From: Pogonophryne albipinna
Lineage: Eukaryota > Chordata > Actinopteri > Perciformes > Artedidraconidae
Direction: 5' to 3'
DNA: 64,000 nt
Assembly (NCBI GenBank): GCA_028583405.1
Contig: CM053249.1
Location: 38,586,111-38,650,110, forward strand
Shown here one piece after another: positions 1 through 11,481 of the stretch. Made by a program: the position numbers and the translations under genes. Numbering within the stretch: position 1 is the stretch's first letter; every line of letters begins with the position of its first letter. A model generated the notes under the pieces. The model had not been told where the DNA came from, made no database searches, and was given only the letters and a program-made list of their open reading frames with translations.

Positions 1-342
1 TGAAGCAGAAGGATATATTTGAACTGATAATGACAAAAGATCTCACTTTTGTCTTCACATCAACCTTTACTGGCATCGGAAAAGTCAAGCAGACAAGCTC
101 TAGATTCTAGAAGGTTCTTGTGGTCTCTACATGGTACTTCCGTAACCCCCTAAACCACAGCATGCTGTTCCATTTTATAACTGTTACAACTCAATGCAAT
201 ATCATGCGTCAACACACTGCATTTGCCCAAAAGAGACATTCATGGGTAATTGTGTCCACACTCGTCCATACACAGGAGAAACATATTGCTCGCCATGGTA
301 AATGTCCAGAGCTAATTCCCTCTCCCTCTCTTCTGCCTCCAG

Positions 343-3300
343 TCTGCTCAGTCAGTTGGTTCAGGCCACGGTGGATTACCAGTTGTGGCGTGACCGTGGC
401 AGCCTCCGGACCTTTGACCTGGGGGACATCCCCCTGCTGGCCTGGCTGCTGGTATCTCTGTCCCCGCTGCTGGTGGTGGTGGTCAACGAGGTGGTGAAGC
501 TGCACGAGATACGGTATGACATCACACACAGGATGAACACATGATCACAATGACTTGAACTCATGGGTGATTCTTAAGCAACACGTCAGAAAGAAGCAGG
601 GATCAGTGGGGATTATTCTGGATCATTTAGTAGTCAAATCCTTCTTTCATTTTCCTCTGTGTTGTGTGGTACAACATCTACTGCAGATGATGTTCCCGTC
701 TTAACAGGTTGTAAAAGTACTCAGATCTTTTACTCAAGTAAAAGTAGAAGTACCACAGTGTAGGAATACTCTGTTATAAGTAAAGATCCTGCATTCAAAA
801 TGTTAATCAAGTAAAAGTACAAAAAGTATTGGATTTCAAATCTACTTAAAGAACTAAAAGTAAAAGTAGTCGTTGTGCAGATTGGTCCATTTCAGAATAA
901 TATATATGATATGTTTTATAATGATTGATCGTTAAAGTGTTCTCAAAGCTGGTAAAGGTGCAGCTAGTCTGAATGGCTTTGTAGACTGCAGGGTAGCTGG
1001 TAAAGGTGCAGCTAGTCTGAATGGCTTTGTAGACTGCAGGGTAGCTGGTGAAGGTGCAGCTAGTTTGAATGGCTTTGTAGACTGCAGGGTAGCTGGTAAA
1101 GGTGCAGCTAGTCTGAATGACTTTGTAGACTGCAGGGTAGCTGGTGAAGGTGCAGCTAGTCTGAATGGCTTTGTAGACTGCAGGGTAGCTGGTGAAGGTG
1201 CAGCTAGTTTGAATGGCTTTGTAGACTGCAGGGTAGCTGGTAAAGGTGCAGCTAGTCTGAATGGCTTTGTAGACTGCAGGGTAGCTGGTGAAGGAGCAGC
1301 TAGTTTGAATGACTTTGTAGACTGCAGGGTAGCTGGTGAAGGAGCAGCTAGTCTGAATGGCTTTGTAGACTGCAGGGTAGCTGGTGAAGGAGCAGCTAGT
1401 CTGAATGACTTTGTAGACTGCAGGGTAGCTGGTGAAGGTGCAGCTAGTCTGAATGGCTTTGTAGACTGCAGGGTAGCTGGTGAAGGAGCAGCTAGTCTGA
1501 ATGACTTTGTAGACTGCAGGGTAGCTGGTGAAGGAGCAGCTAGTCTGAATGGCTTTGTAGACTGCAGGGTAGCTGGTGAAGGAGCAGCTAGTCTGAATGG
1601 CTTTGTAGACTGCAGGGTAGCTGGTGAAGGAGCAGCTAGTCTGAATGACTTTGTAGACTGCAGGGTAGCTGGTGAAGGAGCAGCTAGTCTGAATGACTTT
1701 GTAGACTGCAGGGTAGCTGGTGAAGGTGCAGCTAGTCTGAATGACTTTGTAGACTGCAGGGTAGCTGGTGAAGGTGCAGCTAGTCTGAATGGCTTTGTAG
1801 ACTGCAGGGTAGCTGGTGAAGGAGCAGCTAGTCTGAATGGCTTTGTAGACTGCAGGGTAGCTGGTGAAGGTGCAGCTAGTCTGAATGACTTTGTAGACTG
1901 CAGGGTAGCTGGTGAAGGTGCAGCTAGTCTGAATGACTTTGTAGACTGCAGGGTAGCTGGTGAAGGTGCAGCTAGTCTGAATGGCTTTGTAGACTGCAGG
2001 GTAGCTGGTGAAGGAGCAGCTAGTCTGAATGGCTTTGTAGACTGCAGGGTAGCTGGTGAAGGTGCAGCTAGTCTGAATGACTTTGTAGACTGCAGGGTAG
2101 CTGGTGAAGGTGCAGCTAGTCTGAATGACTTTGTAGACTGCAGGGTAGCTGGTGAAGGTGCAGCTAGTCTGAATGACTTTGTAGACTGCAGGGTAGCTGG
2201 TGAAGGTGCAGCTAGTCTGAATGGCTTTGTAGACTGCAGGGTAGCTGGTGAAGGTGCAGCTAGTCTGAATGACTTTGTAGACTGCAGGGTAGCTGGTGAA
2301 GGTGCAGCTAGTCTGAATGACTTTGTAGACTGCAGGGTAGCTGGTGAAGGTGCAGCTAGTCTGAATGGCTTTGTAGACTGCAGGGTAGCTTGTGGATTTA
2401 CTCCAGGTGGAACTAAAGTCTGATTCAACACTTGATTAGATTTCACATCATTCATCCAGATCTGTGAAGTAACTAAAGGGATTAAATACATGTAGTGGAG
2501 TAGAAGTACACCATGTACCTCTGAACTGTAGAGGAGTAGAAGTACACCATGTACCTCTGACTGTAGAGGAGTAGAAGTACACCATGTACCTCTGAACTGT
2601 AGTGGAGAAAAAGTACACCATGTACCTCTGAATTGTAGAGGAGTAGAAGTACACCATGTACCTCTGAACTGTAGAGGAGTAGAAGTACACCATGTACCTC
2701 TGACTGTAGAGGAGTAGAAGTACACCATGTACCTCTGAACTGTAGAGGAGTAGAAGTACACCATGTACCTCTGAATTGTAGAGGAGTAGAAGTACACCAT
2801 GTACCTCTGAACTGTAGTGGAGAAAAAGTACACCATGTACCTCTGAACTGTAGTGGAGTAGAAGTACACCATGTACCTCTGAACTGTAGAGGAGTAGAAG
2901 TACACCATGTACCTCTGAACTGTAGTGGAGTAGAAGTACACCATGTACCTCTGAACTGTAGTGAGTAGAAGTACACCATGTACCTCTGAACTGTAGTGGA
3001 GAAAAAGTACACCATGTACCTCTGAATTGTAGAGGAGTAGAAGTACACCATGTACCTCTGAACTGTAGAGGAGTAGAAGTACACCATGTACCTCTGAACT
3101 GTAGAGGAGTAGAAGTACACCATGTACCTCTGAACTGTAGAGGAGTAGAAGTACACCATGTACCTCTGAACTGTAGAGGAGTAGAAGTACACCATGTACC
3201 TCTGAACTGTAGTGGAGAAAAAGTACACCATGTACCTCTGAACTGTAGAGGAGTAGAAGTACAAAGTAACCAAATATTGAAATACTCAAGTAAAGTACAA

Positions 3301-3477
3301 GTACCTCAAAATGGTACTCAAGTACAGTACTTGAGTAAATGTATTTATTAAGTTACCACTGTGTCTTATTCATCAGCTCTGATTCGTCCCGTCTATCCCT
3401 TTAGGGTGCGAGTTCGCTACCAGAAGAGACAGAAGCTGCAGTTTGAAACTAAGCTGGGGATGAACTCTCCGTTCTGA
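343..3477 (+). CDS. tmem94: Transmembrane protein 94, last two coding exons (partial)
   Basis: Two exons join in frame: 343-513 (acceptor AG at 341-342, donor GT at 514) and 3405-3477 (acceptor AG at 3403-3404, stop TGA 3475-3477). The joined C-terminus has a hydrophobic segment (about DIPLLAWLLVSLSPLLVVVV), then VVKLHEIRVRVRYQKRQK, and ends KLGMNSPF. I recognise this as the conserved extreme C-terminus of TMEM94 (KIAA0195), a large multipass membrane protein with P-type-ATPase-like architecture linked to Mg2+ handling. Earlier exons lie left of the window. The hydrophobic stretch would be the last membrane span, followed by a basic cytosolic tail. The intron between the exons holds a repeat-expanded MITE. 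Identification rests on remembered family sequence and is strong for the tail. Confidence 0.87.
948..2388. repeat. Minisatellite, 48-bp unit, about 30 copies
   Basis: Direct tandem array of a 48-bp unit starting GCTGGTRAAGGWGCAGCTAG and ending GACTGCAGGGTA. Variation is limited to a few positions (GGC/GAC, GGT/GGA, CTG/TTG, GGTAAA/GGTGAA). Because 48 is a multiple of 3 and the unit lacks stops, long open frames exist on both strands; these are not genes. The same 48 bp is present once in the homologous MITE at about 22622-22667. Confidence 0.95.
2492..3262. repeat. Minisatellite, 36-bp unit, about 21 copies
   Basis: Tandem array of a 36-bp unit, GTAGAGGAGTAGAAGTACAC followed by CATGTACCTCTGAACT, with GTAGTGGAG and GAGAAAAAG variants and a few 1-bp deletions. 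It lies about 100 bp from the 48-bp array inside the same MITE. The ancestral single copy is recognisable in the unexpanded MITE near 22480-22515. Confidence 0.93.
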
Positions 3478-6061
3478 CGCGTTCCCTGAGAGGAAATGGT
3501 TGCTATGGCGATACTGGCAGCCATCTAGTACTGGAAACCAGGGGAAGCAGGGTGCAAACACTGCAGAACACTTCAGCCAACAGCACTGAACCATGAAGTG
3601 AAGCAGGTATCAACCAAATGCCACAGTGGGGGCTTTACACACTGACCCAAATGTTTAACTCCATGAGGGCAGGGGAAATCCAAAGGACTCGTTTTCATTT
3701 CAAACTAAAAAAGAGCCAAAAAAAGGCAAATATTTATTGTCTGGTTTTAGTTTAGGTTTAACGGCATGAGGAATGTTTTCTGAAGAGGTGTATGCTTTCT
3801 CACGATCACATGGGTTCTCCATCTCTGGGAGAAGTGTGCATGGTCGCCCCCCCCCCGTCCCAAACACATCACACTGAGTCTGATCCTCACAGGAAAACAC
3901 TTAACTGTGTAGCCCTAAAGTGTTCATTATTAAATAACTGAATCTGTCATTATATAATAGATCATCACATTTTATTGAAAATATAAATGGAATAATCCAA
4001 TTTTTAATTATTTCAGAAAAAATAAAACGGATACAAAAAACATGTCTATAATGAAACAAATAAGATTCCCAAAGCAACTCTTTCATTATTTGGCACATTT
4101 TTGGCTTATTTATATATTTTACACTATTTATTTGTATGATTATCTATTTGATACTGCTTTTATGATTGAATACTGAACACTCTATATGTAACACGGTGTT
4201 TGTTCACCTGAGTTGGGTGCTCTGAACCATTCGCCTGTTGAGCCACATTGAAATCTGCCCTGATAACCTGCCAGTCAACGGTCCCTTTTGTTTTGATTCA
4301 CTTTTAAACTAATGTTCTTTGTTGGTACCAAATTCCCGAGCTAAACCGAGTCTGTTGTAACACAATAAGGGCTAAAGATTGAATTGGCTTGTTTTCTACA
4401 CACATACCTGCATTAGAATATATACTGTAAAGTCATCTAAGTGAAGAATGTGCCAGCATGCTGCTTTGAACGCACGCATCTGGCTGTGCAGTCATCTGTG
4501 ATCAGTGAGCAACTACTGCATCAATAAGCCTGCTTATTCTGGGATGCTCACATGCATCCTCGTCTTGTGAAAGGTGCTTCACATCAGTCAGTTGCCTTTC
4601 TCCACACCTCCACAGACAGGAGCTCAGGACACTGTTTGTTTGAAATGAGAGGAATTGAAGTAGATTTCATCTATTGCCCCAGATTTAATATTTGAACTGC
4701 TGAACATCATATTTGAAGTGTCCCCATTGATGTCCTGTGTTCAGTAATGTGAAGCAGCAGACGTCTGTATCACTCGGGGTCTTTTTCAATCAGACCAGCC
4801 TTCTCTGTGGTGCTGTCATGATTTTAAATAGACAGGATTTGTAATGTTGCTACTGTATTCAGTTGGATGATGCCATTTCTTAGTATCACATTACTCCAGA
4901 AATCCAATGCTTTGATGCCACTCTTAAACAAGTCATTCTTGTCAGTGCTGGATACAGCGTTAAAGAAGGAATTAGCCAATCAACTTTTCAGAAAATGTAT
5001 AATATCCTGATATTTATATCAATATTGTGATATAAAATGATATACTGTAATTTAGTTTATTTTGACTGATTTCATTAATGTGGGAATCACGTCACATTTC
5101 CATATTATGTTACAATTTTTACTTCACTTTTATAATCTTTTATCGCTCACCCCCAAACCCAAACACATCTGCAGTCAATGAAATAGAACAGAATAATTGA
5201 CAGATGTCCTGAGGGATGTCGGTTGTTCAGCCTTGATTCTTGTTTACTTGTATTCTTAATGTAAAGATGGCATCAAACATGATCTTAAATCTTCTGTTGA
5301 ACCTCTGCTGTTTGAGCTGTTCCACGCATACAAATGCTTTTTTAAGTTCCACATTTAAAGTGGGGGTGTATGTGAAGAGGTACAAGTCATTGAGTGCAAA
5401 AGCACAATCTGGTTTTACGGTTCTACTCGTGATGACTTGACAAAAAGTCAGCATGAAACTACTGAAGACAATATTCCTGGTTTTATTATTTGTTAGCCCC
5501 GTTACATACTTGTGGACTATGCTGCATGAATAAGACCCGGTGAATGCTGTCTTGATCAATGTACGTGTACTGTGTAGTTCTACTGTTCTGTTTGTAACAC
5601 GTACTGTTACCATGCCTCTGGTACAGCTGCATCATCACGCACATGCTACGAGCTGAACCTCTGTCAGATGATTAGGGTGGAGGGGGGGTGATGGACTATG
5701 ATATAGTAGTTCACAAGATACATAAATGTATATTTTGTATTTTTTAAAGTGTCTATGTTCAGGAATTTTCAGAAATGTAATTGTATATTGATTATGTCGT
5801 GTTAATAAATATGCTCTTTTATGAGATTGTTTTGTCGAAATATTGTTGCACACAACATTTTAGTACACTGATTAAAAAGAGGATGGTGAAATGAAAGACA
5901 AATAAATACTACTGGGTGAATATAAAATTCTATAGGCTATGTTATAAGAAGAATAAGTCTCAGTAGCAGAGACCATTATGTTTCAGCCACCTTCTGGAGA
6001 CACACACATAGAAACAAAAGAAACGAGGGCAAAGAGCCCACCGCACCTGATTGATTGATTG
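3478..6061 (+). other. tmem94 3' UTR and intergenic region
   Basis: No convincing coding exon is seen. The long AT-rich stretch after the tmem94 stop probably includes its 3' UTR. A candidate polyadenylation signal AATAAA is at 5803-5808, with another AATAAA-type site near 5901. A 128-codon reverse open frame at 5227-5613 has no recognisable motif. The transcript end is an inference. Confidence 0.45.
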
Positions 6062-6960
6062 GGGTTGTATTTACATGGGCGTAGGAAGCATCCTGAATGT
6101 GGGGGGGACATTTTTAACAGGGTGTGTGGGGGTCCTCCCCCACGAAATAAAATAGATTTCCTGTATTCTGGTGCGTTCTAACAGGTGGTTTGATACTTTT
6201 ATGTGGCTATAGTAGCATGAGGAACATGATGGGTACATTTTGTAATTTCATCCAGTAGTAAAGAAAGGAAACATATTTGATTATTAATTCAGAGCCGTCT
6301 TTGAATTAATAAAAAGCAGTTTAAATGCCCATTTTTTGTACATTTATATACAACAATACATATTTGTGAGTGCATTGAGAGATATTGTTGTGGAGAGTCA
6401 TTTATATATACATCGCAAAATACATTTGTGAATCCTTCTGTGAGCATTTATTAACATTGAGACTGATCTGACTCCATACAGATGTTAAGTTCACCTAGGA
6501 ATGGTATCACTGACTTAAATGTTGCTCTTCTGTCTATATTGGTCACATGATGCCCCTTGACTGAAATGCTTCCTGTTCAATATCCCCACTGATTTCCTGA
6601 ACACTCTGGGATGAGAGTCCACATCACAATTGACTCTAAACTGCCATTTCCCTTTCATCACTCGCCTCAGCAATGGACCTCTCTCCACTGTCCCTGTGTT
6701 CTGCCTCTGACTCACTCTCAAGCGCCTAGAGGTCAAGAGAGGTGGTGAAGTGATCATTATCTATTGAGCAGTATACTCTTTCACATTGAATCATAACAAG
6801 TCATACTGAATGTAAATACAACTGACTCTAAAGTAAGTCCCAGTCTGTGACATTGGACATTTTGAAGACTCAAAGTCCCAAGCAGTAGAATATTAGCTAG
6901 TCTATGTAATGTGCACAGAAAATAAACAGTTAACTGAATACTGGGATGGAAATGGCCTAT
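6062..6960. mobile_element. Outer hAT element, left part
   Basis: The 8-bp GGGTTGTA at 6062-6069 is followed by an end reading TTTACATGGGCGTAGGAAGC and a GGGGGGGACA tract. The matching end lies in inverse orientation at 31366-32024 and is followed by GGGTTGTA again at 32025-32032. G-rich GGGGGGGAC tracts next to GGGCGT ends are familiar from a teleost hAT family. The two termini differ by 5 bp at the outer edge (TTTAC is present only on the left). No intact gene is seen in 6070-6960. Confidence 0.65.
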
Positions 6961-7198
6961 AAGCGGCTTTCACACCAGCGCTTTTCCCTTTCTAGCTCCG
7001 AGCTAGAGCTTTTCTGGTTCAGCTCCGGTTTCCCTTTTCTGCTCCCGCTCTGTTCACACCGCCCAGAGCTGCCGCTACTGCGTCATGACGTCACCGTTTA
7101 CATCGTTGATTTGCTCCCCAACGGCGTTACGGCGCTCACAACAACAACGGGGAACTGCATCGGGTCGATGATCGTGTTGCTTTTAATCACACGAAGCC
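6961..7198. mobile_element. GC-rich MITE, left half
   Basis: The end reads GCGGCTTTCACACCAGCGCT, followed by AGCTCCGAGC-type motifs. The inverted partner at 31054-31365 ends GAGCTGAAAACGCGTTGGTG then TGAAAGGGGC. The halves are separated by 23.8 kb and joined by a 14-bp direct repeat (7185-7198 and 31040-31053), as expected for an element split by a later insertion. No clean target duplication of the MITE itself was resolved. Confidence 0.6.
7185..7198 (+). repeat. 14-bp direct repeat, left copy
   Basis: AATCACACGAAGCC occurs here and again at 31040-31053 in the same orientation. It bounds everything inserted into the GC-rich MITE and is read as a target-site duplication. Confidence 0.7.
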
Positions 7199-7218
7199 AG
7201 ATTAAATTAAATAACTGA

Positions 7219-7560
7219 GGTTACCTACTGTAACCCAGCTTCTATGAGTAAATGGCGCAGCCCTCTAAGGCTATCGCTATTGGGTTATCCCTCTGCGCCC
7301 CCGCGCAGCACTGAAACACTTGTAGTCCACGCCCACCCGCCAGGTGGGCCCCACCCTCGGGCTTCCTTCCGGTATAAATAGGAAGGGAGCCCGGCAATCT
7401 GCTCCCATACAATATAACTTTTCTTCAGCTATTCGTAGAGCCAGTGGGGCCCAGCACTTAGAGGGCTGCGCCATTTACTCATAGAAGCTGGGTTACAGTA
7501 GGTAACCCCAGTTCTATTTCCTATATGGCTTCGCCCTCTAAGGCTATCGCTATTGGGTTA
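7219..7560. repeat. DIRS terminal and internal complementary repeats
   Basis: Sequence at 7219-7265 (GTTACCTACTGTAACCCAGC and onward) recurs in inverted form at about 7462-7506, producing a stem-loop-like terminus. It is followed by a second copy of the CCCTCTAAGGCTATCGC end block. This matches the internal complementary region used by DIRS elements to complete replication, which is known for the family and inferred here. Confidence 0.7.
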
Positions 7561-7994
7561 AGGGCGAAGCATGATGTAGTCTGCGCCCCACTGGGTCCGT
7601 CCGGCACTAGAAGCACAAACACACCTGCTCAATAACACCCCCTGCCTGTTGTGCCATGCGTAATGGCGCATTACCGTCCCTGGAACATAGCAAAACATGC
7701 CTATCTTCTCGACGGGGTGAAGGCTGGGAACAATACATACCGGCCGCTGTGAGAAAGTAGAGACGAAGGTCCCACCTTGTCCTGCGATCATAGAGGGGGA
7801 ACAGCCGCTGTCTCTCCGTGTTAGACAGGTAGGAGAGCGCTCAGCTGGATCCCTGACGTCACTCACTCTGACCAGGCACTCCGTACGAAGTGTGTCAGAG
7901 TAAAGGGAACATCCCTCTCATACGAGGGGAAAAGGGCCGCTCTCTGTGTGCCGATAGGCAGGAGAGAGGCGCACCGCTGGGTCCCTGACGTCAC

Positions 7995-10073
7995 TCACTC
8001 CGAAAGGACACCCAGTACAGGGTGTGTGTGTGTCAGAGAGGAATGGGAGACCTCCCTCAAATAAAATTTAATAAATGAACAGGGGGAAGACCAAGATGCA
8101 GCTGTGCAAATATCTTCCACTGACATTCCTCCATGCAACGCCGTGGAGGAGGAAATTCCTCTGGTGGAGTGCGCTTTGATATTCTCCGGGGGCTCCACCC
8201 CCGCGGAGACATATGCCTGCGACACAGCCTCACACAGCCAGTGTGACAGCCGTTGTGCCGACAGAGGTTGCCCGATCGAGCGCTCTCTATAATGCACAAA
8301 CAGGCGCTGAGAACGGCGCCATGCCGCCGTGCGCGTCACATAGCAGGCCAGCGCGCGCACCGGACAGAGGAGATGAGATGTGGCTTCTTCCTCTGATTTA
8401 TGAGGAGGCGGAAAAAACCCGTCCAGGGTGATCACTCTTGACCTAAAAGAGCTTGTGATGACCTTTGGCATAAAGGCTGGGTTAGGACGTAACACAGCCG
8501 AACTGCCATCCCCTTGGATCCGGAGGCATGACGGGGCCACAGAGAGAGCCGATAAATCACTCACCCTTTTCGCCGATGTTAGAGCCAAAAGCAGAACTAC
8601 TTTGGCTGATAACATGTTGAGGGGAACCTGCTCGAAAGGTTCAAATGGGGCTTTGCTTAGTGCTCGTAACACCAAAGCCAAATCCCACTGAGGCGCCAGT
8701 GCCCGTGACACCGGTCTGAGTCTCCGTACCCCTTGCAGAAACCGTTTCATCAGGGGGTGACTGAACAACGTCCCTGCTCCGAAACCCACGTGACAAGATG
8801 ATATGGCAGCCGCATATACCTTCATTGTGCTGAACGCCAAATTCCTGTCCAACAACAGCTGGAGGAATGACAGCACGTGAGGCAGGGGGCACGTGATGGG
8901 GTCCAGGCTTCTTTCTACACACCAACGCTGGAACGCTGCCCACTTGGCTGTGGAGGACGCTCTGGTAGACACGGCCCTGGCTCCCTGAATGGTGCGTACA
9001 ACATCTTGAGAGAGACCCAACCTCTCTAAGTGTTCCCGCTCAGGGGCCATGCCCATAGGGGCTGGCCTATCACTGGGTGACTGTAGATCGCTCCCTCCAC
9101 CTGTGAGAGAGCGTCCCCCCCCCACGGAATCTCCCATGGCCTGCCTGACAGCGTACGCTGTAGGCATGGAAACCAGGAAGCTCCCGTGCGCTCCGGGGCA
9201 ATTAGGATCACTGACAGCCGCTCCTCCTGCACTCGGTCCAGGAACCGAGGAATCAGCGGGACTGGTGGGAAGGCGTACAGCAGTCCCCTGGGCCATGGCC
9301 GATGTGCGAACGCGTCCACCCCCAGGGGAGGGGTGGTCCCGTGCTGACAGGGAGAACCAGAGGGCGCATTGCGCGTTCCCGCGTGCGGCGAACAGATCCA
9401 GCTCCGCCCTCCCGAACCGGCTCCAAACCTGGGCGATCAGCTCGGGATGGAGGCTCCAGTCCCCCTGGCGAGGTCCTCCTCTGGACATGAGGTCTGCCCC
9501 TTTGTTCAGCTCTCCGGGCACATACAGTGCTCTGATGGAGAGCACGTGTGCGCGTGCCCAGATCAACAGCCGTCTGGCTGTGTTCAGGAGCTGCGCTGAG
9601 CGTACACCGCCCTGGCGATTGATGTAGGCTGCCGCGGCTCTGTTGTCTGTGTGAATCAGCACATGCTGTTTCCGCAGCAACGGGGCAAAATGCTGAATTA
9701 CTCTCCGTACGGAGATCAATTCCAACACATTTATGTGGAAAGACATGTGAGCCGGCCACTGTCCTCCCACTGCCTGCGACATGCACGTTCCTCCCCACCC
9801 TGAGAGAGATGCGTCTGTAAACACCGAGATGTGTGACGTAACTCTGCCCAGGGCCACCCCCTCTGACAGGACGTGGGGACTTTTCCAATAGGTTAAGTCT
9901 GAACCCACGGACATAGGGATGACCACCATGCGCCTCTTCTGTCGTATGGGGTCGATGCGTAGGCTGATAACCCACCTCTGGAGTCTCCTCATGTGCAGGA
10001 GACCCAGGGGAATCACCCCGTGATCTGCTGCCATCATGCCGAGCAGCCGCATCACGGAGAGTGACGTCACCAC
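7995..10073 (-). CDS. DIRS RNase H and tyrosine recombinase region
   Basis: An open frame of about 690 codons, read without an obvious native start because it continues pol. RNase H motifs: FTDASLSGWGG, NVLELISV and IHTDNRAAAAYIN supply the D-E-D set. The C-terminal half is a phage-integrase-like tyrosine recombinase: core-binding part around STAKWAAFQRWCVERSLDP, catalytic Arg in SAKRVSDL, HxxR in HSTRG and the Tyr nucleophile in FIKFYLRE. It would catalyse integration of a circular DNA intermediate. This is the best-preserved DIRS region. Upstream frameshifts mean it is probably not expressed from an intact pol. Confidence 0.9.
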   Translation of the reverse strand: MVTSLSVMRLLGMMAADHGVIPLGLLHMRRLQRWVISLRIDPIRQKRRMVVIPMSVGSDLTYWKSPHVLSEGVALGRVTSHISVFTDASLSGWGGTCMSQAVGGQWPAHMSFHINVLELISVRRVIQHFAPLLRKQHVLIHTDNRAAAAYINRQGGVRSAQLLNTARRLLIWARAHVLSIRALYVPGELNKGADLMSRGGPRQGDWSLHPELIAQVWSRFGRAELDLFAARGNAQCALWFSLSARDHPSPGGGRVRTSAMAQGTAVRLPTSPADSSVPGPSAGGAAVSDPNCPGAHGSFLVSMPTAYAVRQAMGDSVGGGRSLTGGGSDLQSPSDRPAPMGMAPEREHLERLGLSQDVVRTIQGARAVSTRASSTAKWAAFQRWCVERSLDPITCPLPHVLSFLQLLLDRNLAFSTMKVYAAAISSCHVGFGAGTLFSHPLMKRFLQGVRRLRPVSRALAPQWDLALVLRALSKAPFEPFEQVPLNMLSAKVVLLLALTSAKRVSDLSALSVAPSCLRIQGDGSSAVLRPNPAFMPKVITSSFRSRVITLDGFFPPPHKSEEEATSHLLCPVRALACYVTRTAAWRRSQRLFVHYRERSIGQPLSAQRLSHWLCEAVSQAYVSAGVEPPENIKAHSTRGISSSTALHGGMSVEDICTAASWSSPCSFIKFYLREVSHSSLTHTHPVLGVLSE

Positions 10074-10168
10074 GCTGCGGGGTGTGATGCGTCAAAGGAG
10101 AGCTGTCAGCTTCTCCACTCTCTGCCGTGAGAGTCGTGCTCTCATGCGGGTTGAGTTCAATTCCACTC

Positions 10169-11477
10169 CTAGCCTAGGAGTCCTAGGTAAACCATACTCT
10201 GGGAGGGAAGAGGACAGCTCTTTTTCCAATTTATTATGAAACCCAGCTTTGACAGATGCGATATGAGTTGTACCGTCTGGAGCGAGCCAGCAGCAGCAGG
10301 TCGTCCAGGTAAAATAATACTCTCATCCCTCCTCTGTGTAGCGGCTGCAGCGCCGTTTCTACACACTTTGAAAAAGTGCGAGGAGCCAGGGAATAGCCGA
10401 ACGGCAGACGGTTGTACTGGTACGATATTCCCTGGAATGAAAACCGCAGGAATTTCCTGTGTTGCGGAATGATGGGTACATGGAAGTATGCATCCTTTAG
10501 GTCTATAGAGGTGAACCAGTCTCCCTGGTGAACACACTCTAGCACCCTTTTTACCGTCAGCATGTGAAAAGGCCTTTTCATTATTGCCTTGTTGAAAACG
10601 GACAGGTCGAGGATGGGTCTCATTCCCCCCGTCTTTTTCGGGATCAGAAAATAGCGGGAGTAATACCCCTGATTTTCTTCCTCCTGGGGAACCCTGGAAA
10701 TAGCCTCTTTCAACAGGAGTTCCCGTAGCTCTCCCTGGAGCGCAAGACATTGTTCTCGGGATGACAGGCGTGTCACCTGTATCCCGTTGAACTGTGGGGG
10801 GGGGGGAGGCGAACTGCAGGGTGTACCCTCTGCTGATCAGCCTGCTCATCCATCTGTCCATCAGACACACGCGCTGCCACTCCGAGAAACACTCTGAGAG
10901 CGGGCGCACATGCTCGAGATGTGTTGTGGTCGCCATGACGACGAGCCATGCCAGAGCCCTCGCCGCCGCTGCCCGTGAGGCAACCCAAGGTGGGCCTAGA
11001 GCGAAAGGGCTGTGAGGAGGCCTCCACACGCTGCATTTCACTCCGCCTCTCATCATGAGGCGCGTACACGCTCAGAGGATGGGTGGAGGTGTGTGCAGTG
11101 ACATCCACATGAGGCGTGACCATGGCGCTCATGGGCTTATTGTGACCGTGTGTAGGTGGCATATCTCGGACAGAGGAATGCCGCGAGGTCTGTGGTTTAA
11201 TAACCGAAAAGTCATAACCACCAGGCCTCTGCAGCGAACCCAGCTGCCTACTAATCAACAGATTGGAGGCAGCTGGTGTAGTTACCGCGCTCTGCAGCTT
11301 ATTAATCGATAGATTAAATAGCGCAGGCTTTTGTAACGAACCCTGCTGGCTATTAACCGATAGGTCATAGGCAGCTGGTTCACCCAGGGTGGGGGATATG
11401 TGACACATATTTGCAACTGATGACTCAGACCACCTGTTGGGAAATAATGTTTTTATTTCTTTCACACTCCCCCCCAA
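10169..11477 (-). pseudogene. DIRS reverse transcriptase, frameshifted
   Basis: The N-terminal pol segment is in one frame (11477-10773), ending near LMDRWMSRLISRGYTLQFA. A run of C residues (G on the + strand, about 10797-10806) shifts the frame into 10776-10234. There the RT core shows FLIPKKTGGMRPILDLSVFN, then SIDLKDAYFHVPI, LPFGYSLAPRTF and the catalytic YLDD. Just after YLDD the frame shifts again, and the homologous continuation (GFIINWKKSCPLPSQSMVYL) is in a third frame. Reverse transcription of the element's own RNA is the family function; this copy is broken. Confidence 0.88.
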
Positions 11478-11481
11478 ACCG

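Larger units (their letters stand above)
705..3361 (+). mobile_element. hAT-like MITE in tmem94 intron, internally expanded
   Basis: The element begins CAGGTTGTAAAAGTACTC and ends with a TACCACTG terminus. It is rich in AGTAAAAGTA-type motifs typical of a common teleost hAT-derived MITE. Flanks resemble an 8-bp target duplication with core GTCTTA (697-704 against 3362-3369, 6 of 8 matching). A second copy at 21268-22903 in inverse orientation aligns along its length without the tandem expansions, so this copy has grown from about 0.5-0.6 kb to 2.66 kb by internal tandem duplication. Confidence 0.75.

Noticed and set aside
932..3289. Open frames up to 785 codons on both strands in the tmem94 intron
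   Set aside because: They arise from 48-bp and 36-bp tandem repeats whose lengths are multiples of three and whose units lack stops. No start context, splice signals or protein family.
5227..5613. 128-codon reverse frame as a gene
   Set aside because: No recognisable domain, no splice or promoter support; lies in the likely tmem94 3' UTR.
9049..9627. 192-codon + strand frame
   Set aside because: Shadow of the GC-rich DIRS pol on the opposite strand; the - strand carries the RNase H and recombinase motifs.
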